64,000 bases of DNA. Origin: Vulcanimicrobiota bacterium. GTDB lineage: Bacteria; Vulcanimicrobiota; Vulcanimicrobiia; Vulcanimicrobiales; Vulcanimicrobiaceae. Both the position numbers and the translations under genes were made by a program. Below, one piece after another: positions 34,922-43,771 of this stretch. How positions within the stretch are numbered: position 1 is the first letter of the stretch; each line of letters starts with the position of its first letter. Under the pieces are notes generated by a model. That model saw only the letters and a program-made list of their open reading frames with translations, had not been told where the DNA came from and did no database searches. The stretch covers positions 1-64,000 of the forward strand of contig JAAXCX010000002.1 in assembly GCA_013036105.1 (NCBI GenBank), in the 5' to 3' direction.

Positions 34922-35734
34922 GTGGCATATAAAGCATACATGTTCGCGCGCCCGGGCGGCGCAATCATCTTTGGCGAGGCGTACGGTCATGCGGCTTTCG
35001 GCTTCCAGACAGATGACAGTAACACCACGCTCGTAGGCGGAGTGGAACTTGCTGGCGGCAAGACGTCCCACGTCGACGATGCGATGGATTTCTGGTTTGA
35101 GTTAACTGATAACCCGTTACTGTTCATGTCCGCGCTTGTTCCTTTTGAACGTCGCACGCGCTACGACATGGCAAAAGTTCTTGACGTGGATACTCCTCAT
35201 GTCGAGGCTGCTCAAGCGGTGATTGAACGCATTAAAGCAACCGACTACAATTTGCTCTCGCAGAACTGTTTGACGGATTCGATAGAGGTTTTAGAAGCGT
35301 TCGGCGTTACGGGACTTCCCGGCGGCGCGCGGCCCGGAGGGGTCTTTGGTGGTGTTCATGCGCCCATCGTGCCGCTCGTCGCGCCGTGGCCCGGGCTCGG
35401 GCTAGACCTGTCGATATACGAGCAGCCCGACCAATTCGGAATAAGAACTGACATCGACCCGGATGCGAACGGTAATGCTGCCGATCCGGCCGCGAACCAA
35501 CGTCAGAACGCCCCTGAAGACCAATACACCGCGCCGCCAATCATCAGCTCGCTATTGTTGCGTAAGGGGCATTGCGCCATCTATCCGGACGCTGGCTTCG
35601 AGGGAGCACCGATTGTTCTCGAAGTCGGCAAAGTGTTCAATCTTCGCGATGCGTCTTGGCCCGACAAGACATTGCGCTCTTGGTTCGCGTCTGCTTCGCC
35701 CTTCGATCCGGCTACGCCGAAGACGGTGTCATAA
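34922..35734 (+). CDS. Permuted NlpC/P60-like protein with crystallin-like tail
   Basis: 270 aa from a GTG at 34922 with GGGGG upstream. Residues 1-130 contain GHAAFGFQ (His) followed by YNLLSQNCLTDSIEVLEAFG (Cys). This order of His before Cys is that of circularly permuted papain-like NlpC/P60 or LRAT folds. The C-terminal 50 residues (CAIYPDAGFEGAPIVLEVG ... WPDKTLRSWF) resemble a beta-gamma crystallin unit. No signal peptide is visible. It may be an effector-type thiol enzyme; activity unknown. Confidence 0.5.
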   Translation: MAYKAYMFARPGGAIIFGEAYGHAAFGFQTDDSNTTLVGGVELAGGKTSHVDDAMDFWFELTDNPLLFMSALVPFERRTRYDMAKVLDVDTPHVEAAQAVIERIKATDYNLLSQNCLTDSIEVLEAFGVTGLPGGARPGGVFGGVHAPIVPLVAPWPGLGLDLSIYEQPDQFGIRTDIDPDANGNAADPAANQRQNAPEDQYTAPPIISSLLLRKGHCAIYPDAGFEGAPIVLEVGKVFNLRDASWPDKTLRSWFASASPFDPATPKTVS

Positions 35735-35822
35735 ACAGACCTAAAGAAAAACGTTATTAGGTTTTAGTTTTGCTAGCGTTCGGCGGGCCGTCTTAGACAG
35801 ATACTCAGCGCGCCAACGGCCC

Positions 35823-37337
35823 TTAATCTCGGAGGGTGGACGACGCGAGGTGCACACGGCCAGTCCAAACAAGCCCGTCTTTGGATGCCCTACACCCGCC
35901 CAAGGCCTGAACGACCGTGTGAGCCAATTCGCGCTGCTGCTCATAGGTGGCGACTCGGTATAGCGCCCTAAAATCCTTGAGTAAGGTGCGTGCCTGCCTC
36001 TCAGAACGCGACGCCTCCTTCTCATTATCAAGGATGTTCGCAAGCTCAGCCAGCCGATCGCGACAGCCGGCTTCCTCGTCACTAATGGTTTTCAGTTGCC
36101 GGGGCAGATCGGCTGCAACGGAGTCATCGTTTAGCGCCAGTTGCCACGCTCGCTGCCGGAGCGTGTCGAACGAGCCATTTCTGAGACGCGCTTCCAGAGA
36201 GTGTTTCTCGCGCCCGAGCTCTTGCGTGTTAGTCACTCGGCTGGTCGTGATCCAGCGTTCGAGCAGCCCCGGTTCGGCCTCAAGCTCGCGGATCGTGCCA
36301 TCGAACCAGCCCTCGAGGCGGTCAGCGTTGATCATGTAGTGACAAACGATGCAGCCATAATACCGGGTCCGCTTATGATCGCGATATTTTCGGACGCTCC
36401 CGTCCGCGAGGCGATAGCTGCCGGTGGCGCCCGTGGCATGGCCGTGGAAAGAGCGTCCACAAGTTGCGCATTTAATGGCACCCGAAAGCGGATACTCGTA
36501 CTTGCGATCTTGTCGCCAGTGTGGTCGCGCGCGTAAGAGCTCTTGCGCCCTGTCAAAGAGATCCGGATCGATCAAGACGCCTCTATACCGTTTTTGCCGG
36601 AGTAGTTTTAGGACTTTATTGTACTCCCAAACGTGCACCCTTTCGCGCACGATTGGTTCACCGTCCACACCACGCTTCGAAGTGATGACGCGGTGTGGTG
36701 GGGCGCCGGCTTTCATGCGTTTTGCGATCGTATGGGCGCCAATGCCGCTTGCGTACCATTCGAACATTTTCCGAACCCAAGGGCCGCTAACAGGTTCTTC
36801 GATGTCGCGCTCGGCTTTGAGCTGCAAACCATACGGCGATTTGTTGGACATCGGCTTTCCCTCGCGTTGCCGGCGCTGCCAACTTGCCCTGCAGCGGTTA
36901 CTCTTGGCCTCGTTTTCGGCATGACCGCCCATCGCCTGACCGACCAACGCCGCCTGATCCCCGAAAGAATCCATTGCGATCTCACCACGATCGCGGATGT
37001 AGAGCTTGACCCCACTCTGCTTAAGCGCCCGCGCGATCAGCAGCGTATCGGTCATGTCCCTCGAGAGCCGATCAAAGGACGTCGCAATAACGAACTGAGG
37101 CAGATCCTGGTCCTCGTCTTCCAGCAACCCCAGAAGACGGGCGCACTGCGGGCGGCCTACGACCGTCTTGGCGGATGCACGCTCTTTGAAAAGGCGGAGC
37201 ACCGCCCCGCACTGGCGGGCGAACTCTTCTGCCCACCGGACCTGCTCCTCAAGCGAGAGTTCTTGCTCTGTCTTTAATGTAGAAACTCGACAATAAGCCC
37301 AGACGAGCCTGGGCTGGGGCGATCGCCTTTTCCTCAC
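35823..37337 (-). CDS. Large serine recombinase
   Basis: 504 aa from a GTG. The resolvase catalytic domain (about 10-150) has YCRVST with nucleophile Ser19, plus ATSFDRLSRD. A recombinase DNA-binding domain follows (about 165-270, GKPMSNKSPYGLQ). A zinc ribbon (CATCGRSFHG...YYGCIVCH, about 300-345) and a coiled-coil C-terminus complete the large serine integrase plan. It is immediately adjacent to a truncated comEC-type fragment at 37432, so this is likely one end of an integrated element. Confidence 0.9.
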   Translation of the reverse strand: MRKRRSPQPRLVWAYCRVSTLKTEQELSLEEQVRWAEEFARQCGAVLRLFKERASAKTVVGRPQCARLLGLLEDEDQDLPQFVIATSFDRLSRDMTDTLLIARALKQSGVKLYIRDRGEIAMDSFGDQAALVGQAMGGHAENEAKSNRCRASWQRRQREGKPMSNKSPYGLQLKAERDIEEPVSGPWVRKMFEWYASGIGAHTIAKRMKAGAPPHRVITSKRGVDGEPIVRERVHVWEYNKVLKLLRQKRYRGVLIDPDLFDRAQELLRARPHWRQDRKYEYPLSGAIKCATCGRSFHGHATGATGSYRLADGSVRKYRDHKRTRYYGCIVCHYMINADRLEGWFDGTIRELEAEPGLLERWITTSRVTNTQELGREKHSLEARLRNGSFDTLRQRAWQLALNDDSVAADLPRQLKTISDEEAGCRDRLAELANILDNEKEASRSERQARTLLKDFRALYRVATYEQQRELAHTVVQALGGCRASKDGLVWTGRVHLASSTLRD

Positions 37338-37431
37338 CGTCCGCGCTCCCTTGGGATCCGACCCTTCATCACTTATAATTGTACTAACAAGCCGTCGCCA
37401 TTGCGACGGACACTCATGTGAGGTAAATTCC

Positions 37432-37800
37432 TATGGCGATCATGCCGGCGGAATTGCGCCCGTATTGCGTTCATTTCCGACGGCCGAATTTGCCGACAGC
37501 GGACAGCGCTATCCGGGCTTCGCTTACAACGATGCGCTGCAGGTCTCCAAAACCCAACGCACGCCGATGTCATATCCGCGCGCGGGCACGGTCTGGCGAA
37601 CGGACGATGGCCTCACGCTGACGTTTATCGGCCCGTCGCTCCCGCTTCTCACGCGTACGCGAAACGACATCAACAACAATTCGCTGGCGTTCATCTTGCA
37701 GTACGGCAGTTTTCGCATGCTCTTCACGGGCGACGCCGGAGCAGAGGCCGAGCGGCGATTCCTATCTGAGGGAATCGATCTCCACGCGGACGTGCAGATG
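37432..37800 (+). pseudogene. Truncated ComEC-type metallo-beta-lactamase-fold fragment
   Basis: The frame from 37432 reads YGDHAGGIAPVLRSFP, DSGQRYPGFAYNDAL, LTLTFIGPSLPLL, NNNSLAFILQYGSFRMLF, TGDAGAEAERRFL and DLHADV. These are the internal strands of ComEC/competence-type MBL hydrolases. The N-terminal part of the H-x-H-x-D-H motif is missing at the left and the terminal HHGS-type strand at the right, where unrelated codons lead to a stop at 37854. A gene of this kind seems to have been interrupted and cut down, with the serine recombinase gene beginning 95 bases away. Confidence 0.7.
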
Positions 37801-37848
37801 TGCGTTACAAACCGATCGCGGATCCCGTCAAGCAACTTTCGGTGGGCT

Positions 37849-37918
37849 GAATAAACCACGCAGGTTCCTCGAACTTCAGAGCGGTCCCCGAATAAAACAC
37901 GCAGGTCGGAGGAACCTG
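37849..37918. repeat. Nested direct and inverted repeat, possible attachment site
   Basis: GAATAAACCACGCAGGT (37849-37865) recurs with one mismatch at 37890-37906. A perfect 10-base inverted repeat, CAGGTTCCTC / GAGGAACCTG, spans 37861-37870 and 37909-37918. The combination lies at the truncated right end of the MBL fragment, as expected for a recombination scar. Confidence 0.5.
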
Positions 37919-37983
37919 GGACCCCTGGCTGCAGCCAGCCCTCAGCGTTTAAACTAGCGCGTTCTGAATTCCATCCACGCAAA

Positions 37984-38688
37984 TCACTCCGCTGCCTCGA
38001 TCGAGAAAGATCCGCTTGGGGCAACGATTGCAATCTTCGCCGTACGCCGACGTCGTTCGGTCCATCTAATCTGACGACCGATGTGTCGCGCCGTAAGTGC
38101 GACCAGAAGTCCCACTCGGTTTTCAAGCGTCACAGTCTCTATTGTTCGCGCAGGGATCGCATCGAAACGGATCGTGCCGAATCCGCGGCTTCTGCCGCGA
38201 ACCATCACAAAACCCCCGGTTTGCGGGTCGCCCTCAGGCTCGAAGTCAGGAATGACCTGCCCCGCCGCAGACATCGGCATCGAGAGATCAAAATCAATTT
38301 CGACGCCAATCGCGGGAGAGCGACCGACGTTTTCGAACTGTAACATCAGCGTCGGCCAGCTCTTGCGCTCGCCCGTTACGCTAATATCTTCTTGGCGCTC
38401 ATCACTGGGCGCATGAGGTCTCAGCACAATGCCTTGTGCGATTGCTGGGTTGCCTGCAACGACATATACGGTGTAAATGGTCTCTGGTATGGTGAAGGAA
38501 TGGGCAGAAAGCACAAGTTGTTCAGGAGAACTACCCTTTACGACAACAACCGGTTCAGACTCAAGGCGAACAGATTTCAGCGCGGAAAAAGCTGCTAACG
38601 CTCCGACGACAACCCCAAGAAAAGTAATCAGCGCAAGCGCCCACTCCGCATAAGCGCTAAAAATTGCAGCGTGCCCCGCAGCGATCAT
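37984..38688 (-). CDS. Membrane-anchored hypothetical protein
   Basis: 234 aa. One transmembrane helix near the N-terminus (about 15-38, ALALITFLGVVVGALAAFSAL). The remainder is a soluble beta-rich domain (about 45-234) with no known motif. It resembles in layout the gene at 38720 (same strand, 31 bases upstream) and that at 9048. Likely co-transcribed with the 38720 gene. Confidence 0.55.
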   Translation of the reverse strand: MIAAGHAAIFSAYAEWALALITFLGVVVGALAAFSALKSVRLESEPVVVVKGSSPEQLVLSAHSFTIPETIYTVYVVAGNPAIAQGIVLRPHAPSDERQEDISVTGERKSWPTLMLQFENVGRSPAIGVEIDFDLSMPMSAAGQVIPDFEPEGDPQTGGFVMVRGRSRGFGTIRFDAIPARTIETVTLENRVGLLVALTARHIGRQIRWTERRRRTAKIAIVAPSGSFSIEAAE

Positions 38689-38719
38689 CGCGACGATCCC
38701 AGGCGCGTGATTCCAATCG

Positions 38720-39496
38720 TCATTTCACCGGCGCCGGCGGTCTTACAAGAACAGGATCCTGATGCTGTATCCTGAGTTTCTCCGGTTGCTCCCAATCATA
38801 ATCTTCAAGGTCTTTAGTCAAATCCGCCCACCCTGTTTCGTACCGATTGCCGAACATATCCCAATATTGGATAGTGACTTCTCGTAGTTCGATCCTATCG
38901 TAATGCTGCTGCAATGGCGCCACCGGCACCAGCCTCGTTTTCCCACCGGGGATCCCGGCATATTGGGCGACGATTTCTTTGAACGTGCGATCGGGGTATG
39001 GGGTTAACGGAGCTATTCCAGACTGAAACTCTCCGCTCCGCATCTTGCAGGGTCCGCACCAAATCAAGGCCGTGGTCGCCAGACCGATTCCCTCATTCTC
39101 AATCTTCAAGAACAAACCGTTGTCTTTGTACTCAACGCCCTTTACCACCAAGTACGGGAAGAACTGCTGCATGTGCCTGCGATCTTCCGCAGCGATGATT
39201 TTGCTCGTTTGCGTGATCGACTGGTACGTCGTAAAGGCCAGCGCTAAAGTCCCGACCGCCACCCAAATGCTGGCCTGCGCTTCGGGAGTCAATTTCGTAA
39301 ATAGCGCAACGCTTATTATCGCTACGCAGAGCAAAACAGCCAGCATTACGAGCCCAGCGCGGCGTCGTATCGCGAGGTCCCCCCAAGCCTCAAGTAGGCG
39401 ATCTTGAGTGGCCCACCACCACGGCCTTACCCGAATTCGAAAAAAGTACTCCATCTTTTGCCGCAGGCGAAGATGCTTTTCGCCCGATTCATTCAT
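38720..39496 (-). CDS. Membrane-anchored coiled-coil/beta domain protein
   Basis: 258 aa. Two hydrophobic helices (about 46-68 and 75-95, MLAVLLCVAIISVALF and IWVAVGTLALAFTTY), then a short helix and a beta-rich domain of about 150 residues, similar in plan to the C-terminal domain of the 9048 gene (MFGNRYETGWADL versus LLGNKYITEYRSL). This suggests a family of membrane anchored proteins in this genome. Function unknown. Confidence 0.55.
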   Translation of the reverse strand: MNESGEKHLRLRQKMEYFFRIRVRPWWWATQDRLLEAWGDLAIRRRAGLVMLAVLLCVAIISVALFTKLTPEAQASIWVAVGTLALAFTTYQSITQTSKIIAAEDRRHMQQFFPYLVVKGVEYKDNGLFLKIENEGIGLATTALIWCGPCKMRSGEFQSGIAPLTPYPDRTFKEIVAQYAGIPGGKTRLVPVAPLQQHYDRIELREVTIQYWDMFGNRYETGWADLTKDLEDYDWEQPEKLRIQHQDPVLVRPPAPVK

Positions 39497-39580
39497 AGGA
39501 TCTTCCCATTCGAAATTGCGGCTGGCTGCGACGGCGAGCAGGTCGTCGCACGCGCTGCGGATCTCCGGGACCTGTTGCCT

Positions 39581-40480
39581 TCAATCTTTTCGGAATTTCT
39601 CACGATTGAAATGGTCCTGCAAGACTGCTTGGCCGTGGGGCGATGCGATCCACTTCTCGATATCGGCCGACGCAAACGCCTCCTCGACGGCTTTCTTCTG
39701 CGCGGGCGACATGGCGGCCATTTCCTCTTGGGTCAGCTGCGCCATACCCTTGAGCATGCGCCCGAAGTATCCGTCATGAATTTCCTGATGATGGTTGCGC
39801 CATGTCGCACCAGGTGCAATCAGGGTCGCGCCGCTGCTCCATTCATCGTGCATCTGCGGAGTCGATCGGACGTGGCTGATAACGATGAGACCGTTTAAGA
39901 AAGCCAATCCGTACAAACGATCCGGAGCCTCGCTATCACCGCAGACCCAGATGCCGGCCGTCAGATTGAACAGGGCGTTCATCCCCGGCTGCTCCGTTTC
40001 GGCCGTGGAGCGCGAACAGAACAGATGATGCTCCAAATCCGCAGGATGGGGAGCTTCGCCAAGCAAGTATGCGCGCAGCTCCGCTTCACGCCGCTCCACG
40101 GCCTCCCAATCGGCGGCATCGTAATCCGCCACGTCGTCGCTACCCTTTCGAGGCAGCGTCACCGCCAGTTCCCGCCATGCAAGCGAAGCGCAGAATCCAC
40201 GGTGCTCTTCGGTGACAATCAGAGCATCTATCTCTTCACCGTTCATCGTCGGCGTGAAGATGTCGCGAGAGAACGGATCCTCGAGTCTGTTGAAGCGATC
40301 TTCGCATCCTAGACAGAGCAACGGCTGTTTCTGAACGTCCTGAACGCGCCGGTTGGGATCTTTCGTGCTGCGCAGAAAAGGCTTCGGCGAATCGTCTTTG
40401 AGCCGCTTACTTACGAAGCGTGGGACTATGTGGCTGACTACTAGGTCAGCCTCTTTCCGGCAAAGCGCGCAGACGGCCAT
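39581..40480 (-). CDS. HNH-like zinc-finger protein
   Basis: 299 aa. The N-terminus CALCRKEADLVVSHIVPRF and LLCLGCEDRFNRLED give a Cx2C ... H ... P ... Cx2C layout like HNH-type or zinc-ribbon nucleases. Ligands are good but the catalytic His-Asn-His is incomplete. The second half is helical, ending in a basic helix. Stand-alone proteins of this type are seen in islands; nuclease activity is a guess. Confidence 0.5.
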   Translation of the reverse strand: MAVCALCRKEADLVVSHIVPRFVSKRLKDDSPKPFLRSTKDPNRRVQDVQKQPLLCLGCEDRFNRLEDPFSRDIFTPTMNGEEIDALIVTEEHRGFCASLAWRELAVTLPRKGSDDVADYDAADWEAVERREAELRAYLLGEAPHPADLEHHLFCSRSTAETEQPGMNALFNLTAGIWVCGDSEAPDRLYGLAFLNGLIVISHVRSTPQMHDEWSSGATLIAPGATWRNHHQEIHDGYFGRMLKGMAQLTQEEMAAMSPAQKKAVEEAFASADIEKWIASPHGQAVLQDHFNREKFRKD

Positions 40481-40498
40481 AACCTATTGCCTGTGCCC

Positions 40499-41698
40499 TT
40501 ATCCGGCACACTTCGGCGGATTAATCGCCAAAGGCAACGGTTTGCTTCGATCGATATTCAAGACCCTCATGATCGCATTCGCGTAGGCGATTTCCCCGCA
40601 TCTGTTCGGATGGCCGATTGACGCGATGCGGCAGAACACGCCATTTTGGCAGTTCGCGGTATTGCGCTTTGAGATTGTCTCCAGCTCATCCGTTGGATCA
40701 AGATTGAGGACGTTGATCTTCGCTCCCCAAATCCAGGAGTCTCCCGAATCATGGTTTGGTACGAAGGCAGCTCTCTCGACCGGTATCTGCGGAATCGCCA
40801 CCTGGATTTTCTTGCCCTGCATCGCTTTCATCGCAGCATCATTCATAGCAGCGATCTGAGAATTGTACGCCGCGCCATTCAGTGGTTCTTGGTTCTGATC
40901 GCACGTCGGGGTCGCTATGCCGTCGGCATCTTCCGCGGCCCTGACGATATCGCACGTCGAACGAAACGCGAAGTGCAGCGAATGCTCTTCGGCATTGCAA
41001 GCCCCGGCCCAAGCGCAATTACTTGACAACTCCTTTGCGAGCGCTTTCGTCTCGTTCGCGAGATTCTTCCGCGACTTTGGCAGGAGACTCTCGATATACG
41101 TGACCGCGAGCTGGAGGCTCGGCGGACGGCTGCTGTGACTGAGCATCGGGTAGTACGCGGTGACCACCACTCTCGTGTCATTATCAAAGTTGTCGCGCAC
41201 GTAGCGAAGTAGATCCCCAAGCGCCGTGAAGCAATAGTCTTCGGTGAGCCTGTTGAGCGTGCCGTTCTCATCGCGAATCGGCCACACAAAATTCTGGAAG
41301 CCCACATCATTGGCGCAGCCCGAGATGACGACCACGTCATAGTGGACCTTGCTGTTCAACGCTTTGCGGACTTGGTAATTCACGGTCGGATCGCTGTTCG
41401 GAATCTCGCCGTTGGCGGGAGTCGGCAGGCTCGTCGGAGACGGCGTCCCGACAATAGCGCCGGACTGAGCGAGCGAGTCCACCGATGGGGTAGGCTCGCC
41501 GTTTAGTTTGTAGGCATTTGATAGCAGCGCCGGCGTCTTTTCATCTTTGTTGAGGCCCTGGCCCCACGCGATGGAATCGCCGACGATCAAAATACGCGTT
41601 CCGGCGGTAGTCCGCTTGCCGAATTTCGGCGCGCATGAAATAAGTGAAGCCGACGCCGCGAAAAATAGGATACCCGCGACGTAATGTGAGAAACGCAT
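40499..41698 (-). CDS. SGNH/GDSL hydrolase, lipoprotein
   Basis: 399 aa. The ATG at 41698 gives a signal peptide with lipobox (SASLISC). Catalytic blocks of SGNH esterases: GDSIAWGQG (Ser), VVISGCANDVG (Asn oxyanion) and, near the C-terminus, GHPNRCG (His). They hydrolyse acyl esters, often on polysaccharides. Lipoprotein anchoring means it acts in the periplasm or on the surface. The neighbouring gene is a transposase, so its origin may be foreign. Confidence 0.8.
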   Translation of the reverse strand: MRFSHYVAGILFFAASASLISCAPKFGKRTTAGTRILIVGDSIAWGQGLNKDEKTPALLSNAYKLNGEPTPSVDSLAQSGAIVGTPSPTSLPTPANGEIPNSDPTVNYQVRKALNSKVHYDVVVISGCANDVGFQNFVWPIRDENGTLNRLTEDYCFTALGDLLRYVRDNFDNDTRVVVTAYYPMLSHSSRPPSLQLAVTYIESLLPKSRKNLANETKALAKELSSNCAWAGACNAEEHSLHFAFRSTCDIVRAAEDADGIATPTCDQNQEPLNGAAYNSQIAAMNDAAMKAMQGKKIQVAIPQIPVERAAFVPNHDSGDSWIWGAKINVLNLDPTDELETISKRNTANCQNGVFCRIASIGHPNRCGEIAYANAIMRVLNIDRSKPLPLAINPPKCAG

Positions 41699-41784
41699 TC
41701 GGTACATCCCTTTCAACCCTCACCCACCTTCAAAAATAGGCTGCGCCTTCCCATAATCCTTCAGCATCTGCGGACGCACAGCCG

Positions 41785-42807
41785 TCAGCCCAGACGCTTC
41801 ACGTGAACGGAAGCGCCGAATTTCGGAAACGGTATAACGTTTGAGGCATAATACATTTCCTCCGACGACGTGGGCAGCACGATCTTCTGGCGCTTGGGTG
41901 CGATCGCCGCATCGATGAACGCGAGTGCCTTCGCATCGACAAACGGAAGCGGCATGTTCCTCTCCAAGCGCAACCCCGGGAGGAGCGACAACCCGTAGAC
42001 GAACAGCAGCGCCAAGGCCTCGACCTCGCGCGTGTGTTCCATACGCGCACGCAGCAAACGCTTGAAGACCGTCTTGATCGCATGGTTGGTCCACTCGATC
42101 AGATTCCGGCGATGATATTCCGCGAACCACGCATCGGTATCCTCATGACGCATCTTCAGCATCTCATCGTAATGCGGATATTTGCCGTTCTTCGATGGTT
42201 TCGAGTCGACGTCGAAGTCGAAAAGTGCCGTGCCGCCGTACGCGTGCACCGCCTCGAAGTTCTCGCCCGCGTTGAAACCGGCATCTCCGATGAACCCGCC
42301 GCCTTGGATGATCGCGCCCTGTTGGATCATCTGCTTGAATATGATCGGGAAAGCGAGCTGATCGCTGAAGTTGAAGTCGGTCACGAGATAGCCGACGGGT
42401 AAACCGGTCAGCAAACCACAGACAATGAATATCTTGGCGTTCCTCACCTTGATCCACACCATGTTACCATGCTGGTTCTTGACTTGGATCCGCCCGGTGT
42501 AGTTGGGCGTCTTGACGTAGGTTGCGTCAATGATGAACCAACGCTCAACTTGAAACGCAAACTTCGCCATCTCGCCGAACGCGCAACGGAAACCGCCGAG
42601 CACACCGGCATCGATCATCCTGCGGCGCAGCGTATACGCAGAGGGAGGGGAACCGGCAAAAAGACCGCTGCGGTCCAGGCCTTCATAGTCCGAAAGCGCA
42701 TCGCGGCTGGCATCGTTCTCGATCGCCTGCAACGACGCGCCGACGATCAAATCGCCGCGCGTGGCCCTCGGACGGCCGACTTTGCGCCCGATCTTCTTAG
42801 ATGCCAA
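41785..42807 (-). CDS. DDE transposase part of SWIM-type transposase
   Basis: 340 aa if started at the TTG at 42807; the frame is open to 42975. DDE catalytic residues: WFIIDATYVK (D), IGDAGFNAGE (D), RNLIEWTNHAIKTVFKRLLRAR (E). The start region (KKIGRKVGRPRATRGDLIVGA) corresponds to the middle of single-chain SWIM-DDE transposases, so in most relatives this would continue from the SWIM protein; here the join is in another frame. It overlaps the SWIM protein's stop. No terminal inverted repeats recognised nearby. Confidence 0.7.
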   Translation of the reverse strand: MASKKIGRKVGRPRATRGDLIVGASLQAIENDASRDALSDYEGLDRSGLFAGSPPSAYTLRRRMIDAGVLGGFRCAFGEMAKFAFQVERWFIIDATYVKTPNYTGRIQVKNQHGNMVWIKVRNAKIFIVCGLLTGLPVGYLVTDFNFSDQLAFPIIFKQMIQQGAIIQGGGFIGDAGFNAGENFEAVHAYGGTALFDFDVDSKPSKNGKYPHYDEMLKMRHEDTDAWFAEYHRRNLIEWTNHAIKTVFKRLLRARMEHTREVEALALLFVYGLSLLPGLRLERNMPLPFVDAKALAFIDAAIAPKRQKIVLPTSSEEMYYASNVIPFPKFGASVHVKRLG

Positions 42808-43231
42808 GATCGACCTGCTTGCCGATGCAACGCAGCAGCTCGCGCATGCACGGTCGCCGTACTCGGCGCAGCTTTTCGTAGTGGAGAGGGTGCTTGTGCG
42901 CTCCCGATTCCACCGCTGATTCCGGACCCGGTACCGTGCCGCCCTCGATCTGTTCGCGATACATGCGCGCTGCATAGATATGCTTGCACGTCACATGGTG
43001 CGCTCGCCAGAACTTACATTCGCACGTGTTGCGGATCAAGTTGACGATGTAGGCGATATCGCCGCTGGTCCCCGAGGGCACGCTGTAGATGCCCATGCCG
43101 ATCAACACGATCGGACGTTCGCCGTAGAAAATTTGGAGCGCCAGATTCATGCGGCGCTTGGACTCCATCGGCACGTGCCGATCTTGACGCGTCCGCTTGC
43201 GTTTGGCCTCGCCGTCTTCTTGCGCCCTCAT
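42797..43231 (-). CDS. SWIM zinc-finger protein, N-terminal half of transposase
   Basis: 144 aa from an ATG at 43231. The SWIM motif C-x-C...C-x-H is CECKFWRAHHVTCKHIYAARM. The C-terminal helix (RRPCMRELLRCIGKQVDL) corresponds to the join to the DDE domain. Its stop overlaps the start of the DDE frame by about ten bases, so translation may reinitiate or shift. Its own start overlaps the stop of the 42-aa frame (ATGA). Confidence 0.7.
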   Translation of the reverse strand: MRAQEDGEAKRKRTRQDRHVPMESKRRMNLALQIFYGERPIVLIGMGIYSVPSGTSGDIAYIVNLIRNTCECKFWRAHHVTCKHIYAARMYREQIEGGTVPGPESAVESGAHKHPLHYEKLRRVRRPCMRELLRCIGKQVDLGI

Positions 43232-43356
43232 TCTCCCCACCCGTTACGGTGCTGCAGATGAAGGCAGGTGAGCTGAGGCGCCACGTATGACTTTGCGAGT
43301 TTCAAGCCGGCCTCATGACGGAAGCTGCTCATCGGACGTTGCCTTTTCGCCGGCAT
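43228..43356 (-). CDS. Small protein in SWIM transposase operon
   Basis: 42 aa (MPAKRQRPMSSFRHEAG ... CLHLQHRNGWGE). Overlaps the SWIM protein's start by four bases (ATGA) and the upstream SWIM gene's end, so it is translationally coupled to both. Basic, without a known domain. Probably part of the insertion sequence. Confidence 0.4.
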   Translation of the reverse strand: MPAKRQRPMSSFRHEAGLKLAKSYVAPQLTCLHLQHRNGWGE

Positions 43357-43607
43357 GTGCAGCGAGAAGCGCGCCCCGGACTACGGCGTCGCAGCCCCTT
43401 TGCTAGCCTCGCGGAAAGCGCGAGTACGTGTTTGCAAACCCCCCGCGCAAAGGACGGGCAGTTGCAGGTGATGATTGGCGGGGTTTTGCCGTCTTGGCAA
43501 ACCCGCAGAACGTACGCGAGCCTGTGGCGGTTTCGGCGCCAAAATACCGAGGTTGTGATGTAGAGGGTCTGCTCTCGCGGCGCCCCGTTAGAGGGGTGGT
43601 TTGTCAT
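43329..43607 (-). CDS. Second SWIM zinc-finger protein
   Basis: 92 aa from an ATG with a strong AAGGAGG. SWIM motif CNCPSFARGVCKHVLAL. Preceded by a Tyr/Arg-rich beta segment typical of SWIM N-termini. First gene in the minus-strand set leading to the DDE frame. It may be an accessory DNA-binding protein of the insertion sequence or a truncated transposase. Confidence 0.55.
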   Translation of the reverse strand: MTNHPSNGAPREQTLYITTSVFWRRNRHRLAYVLRVCQDGKTPPIITCNCPSFARGVCKHVLALSARLAKGLRRRSPGRASRCTCRRKGNVR

Positions 43608-43771
43608 CGGGCCTCCTTCGAATAGCCCGACGAGAGGGTCGACAGCAGGGCTTCGTCCATGCTAAAATCGACCCGTCTAGTCGGTTGGGGAGCCGGCTTT
43701 AAGAGGTAGGCGCCCCAGGTGATAAAGATGCCGAAGGGCTCGCGAAAGCGGGTCCCTTCTTTTTTGCCGGA

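Noticed and set aside
36633-37277. Long plus-strand open frame
   Set aside because: It mirrors the conserved serine recombinase on the minus strand and has no domain signal of its own.
37524-38126. 200-codon minus-strand open frame
   Set aside because: Overlaps both the MBL fragment and the membrane gene at 37984 with no domain signature.
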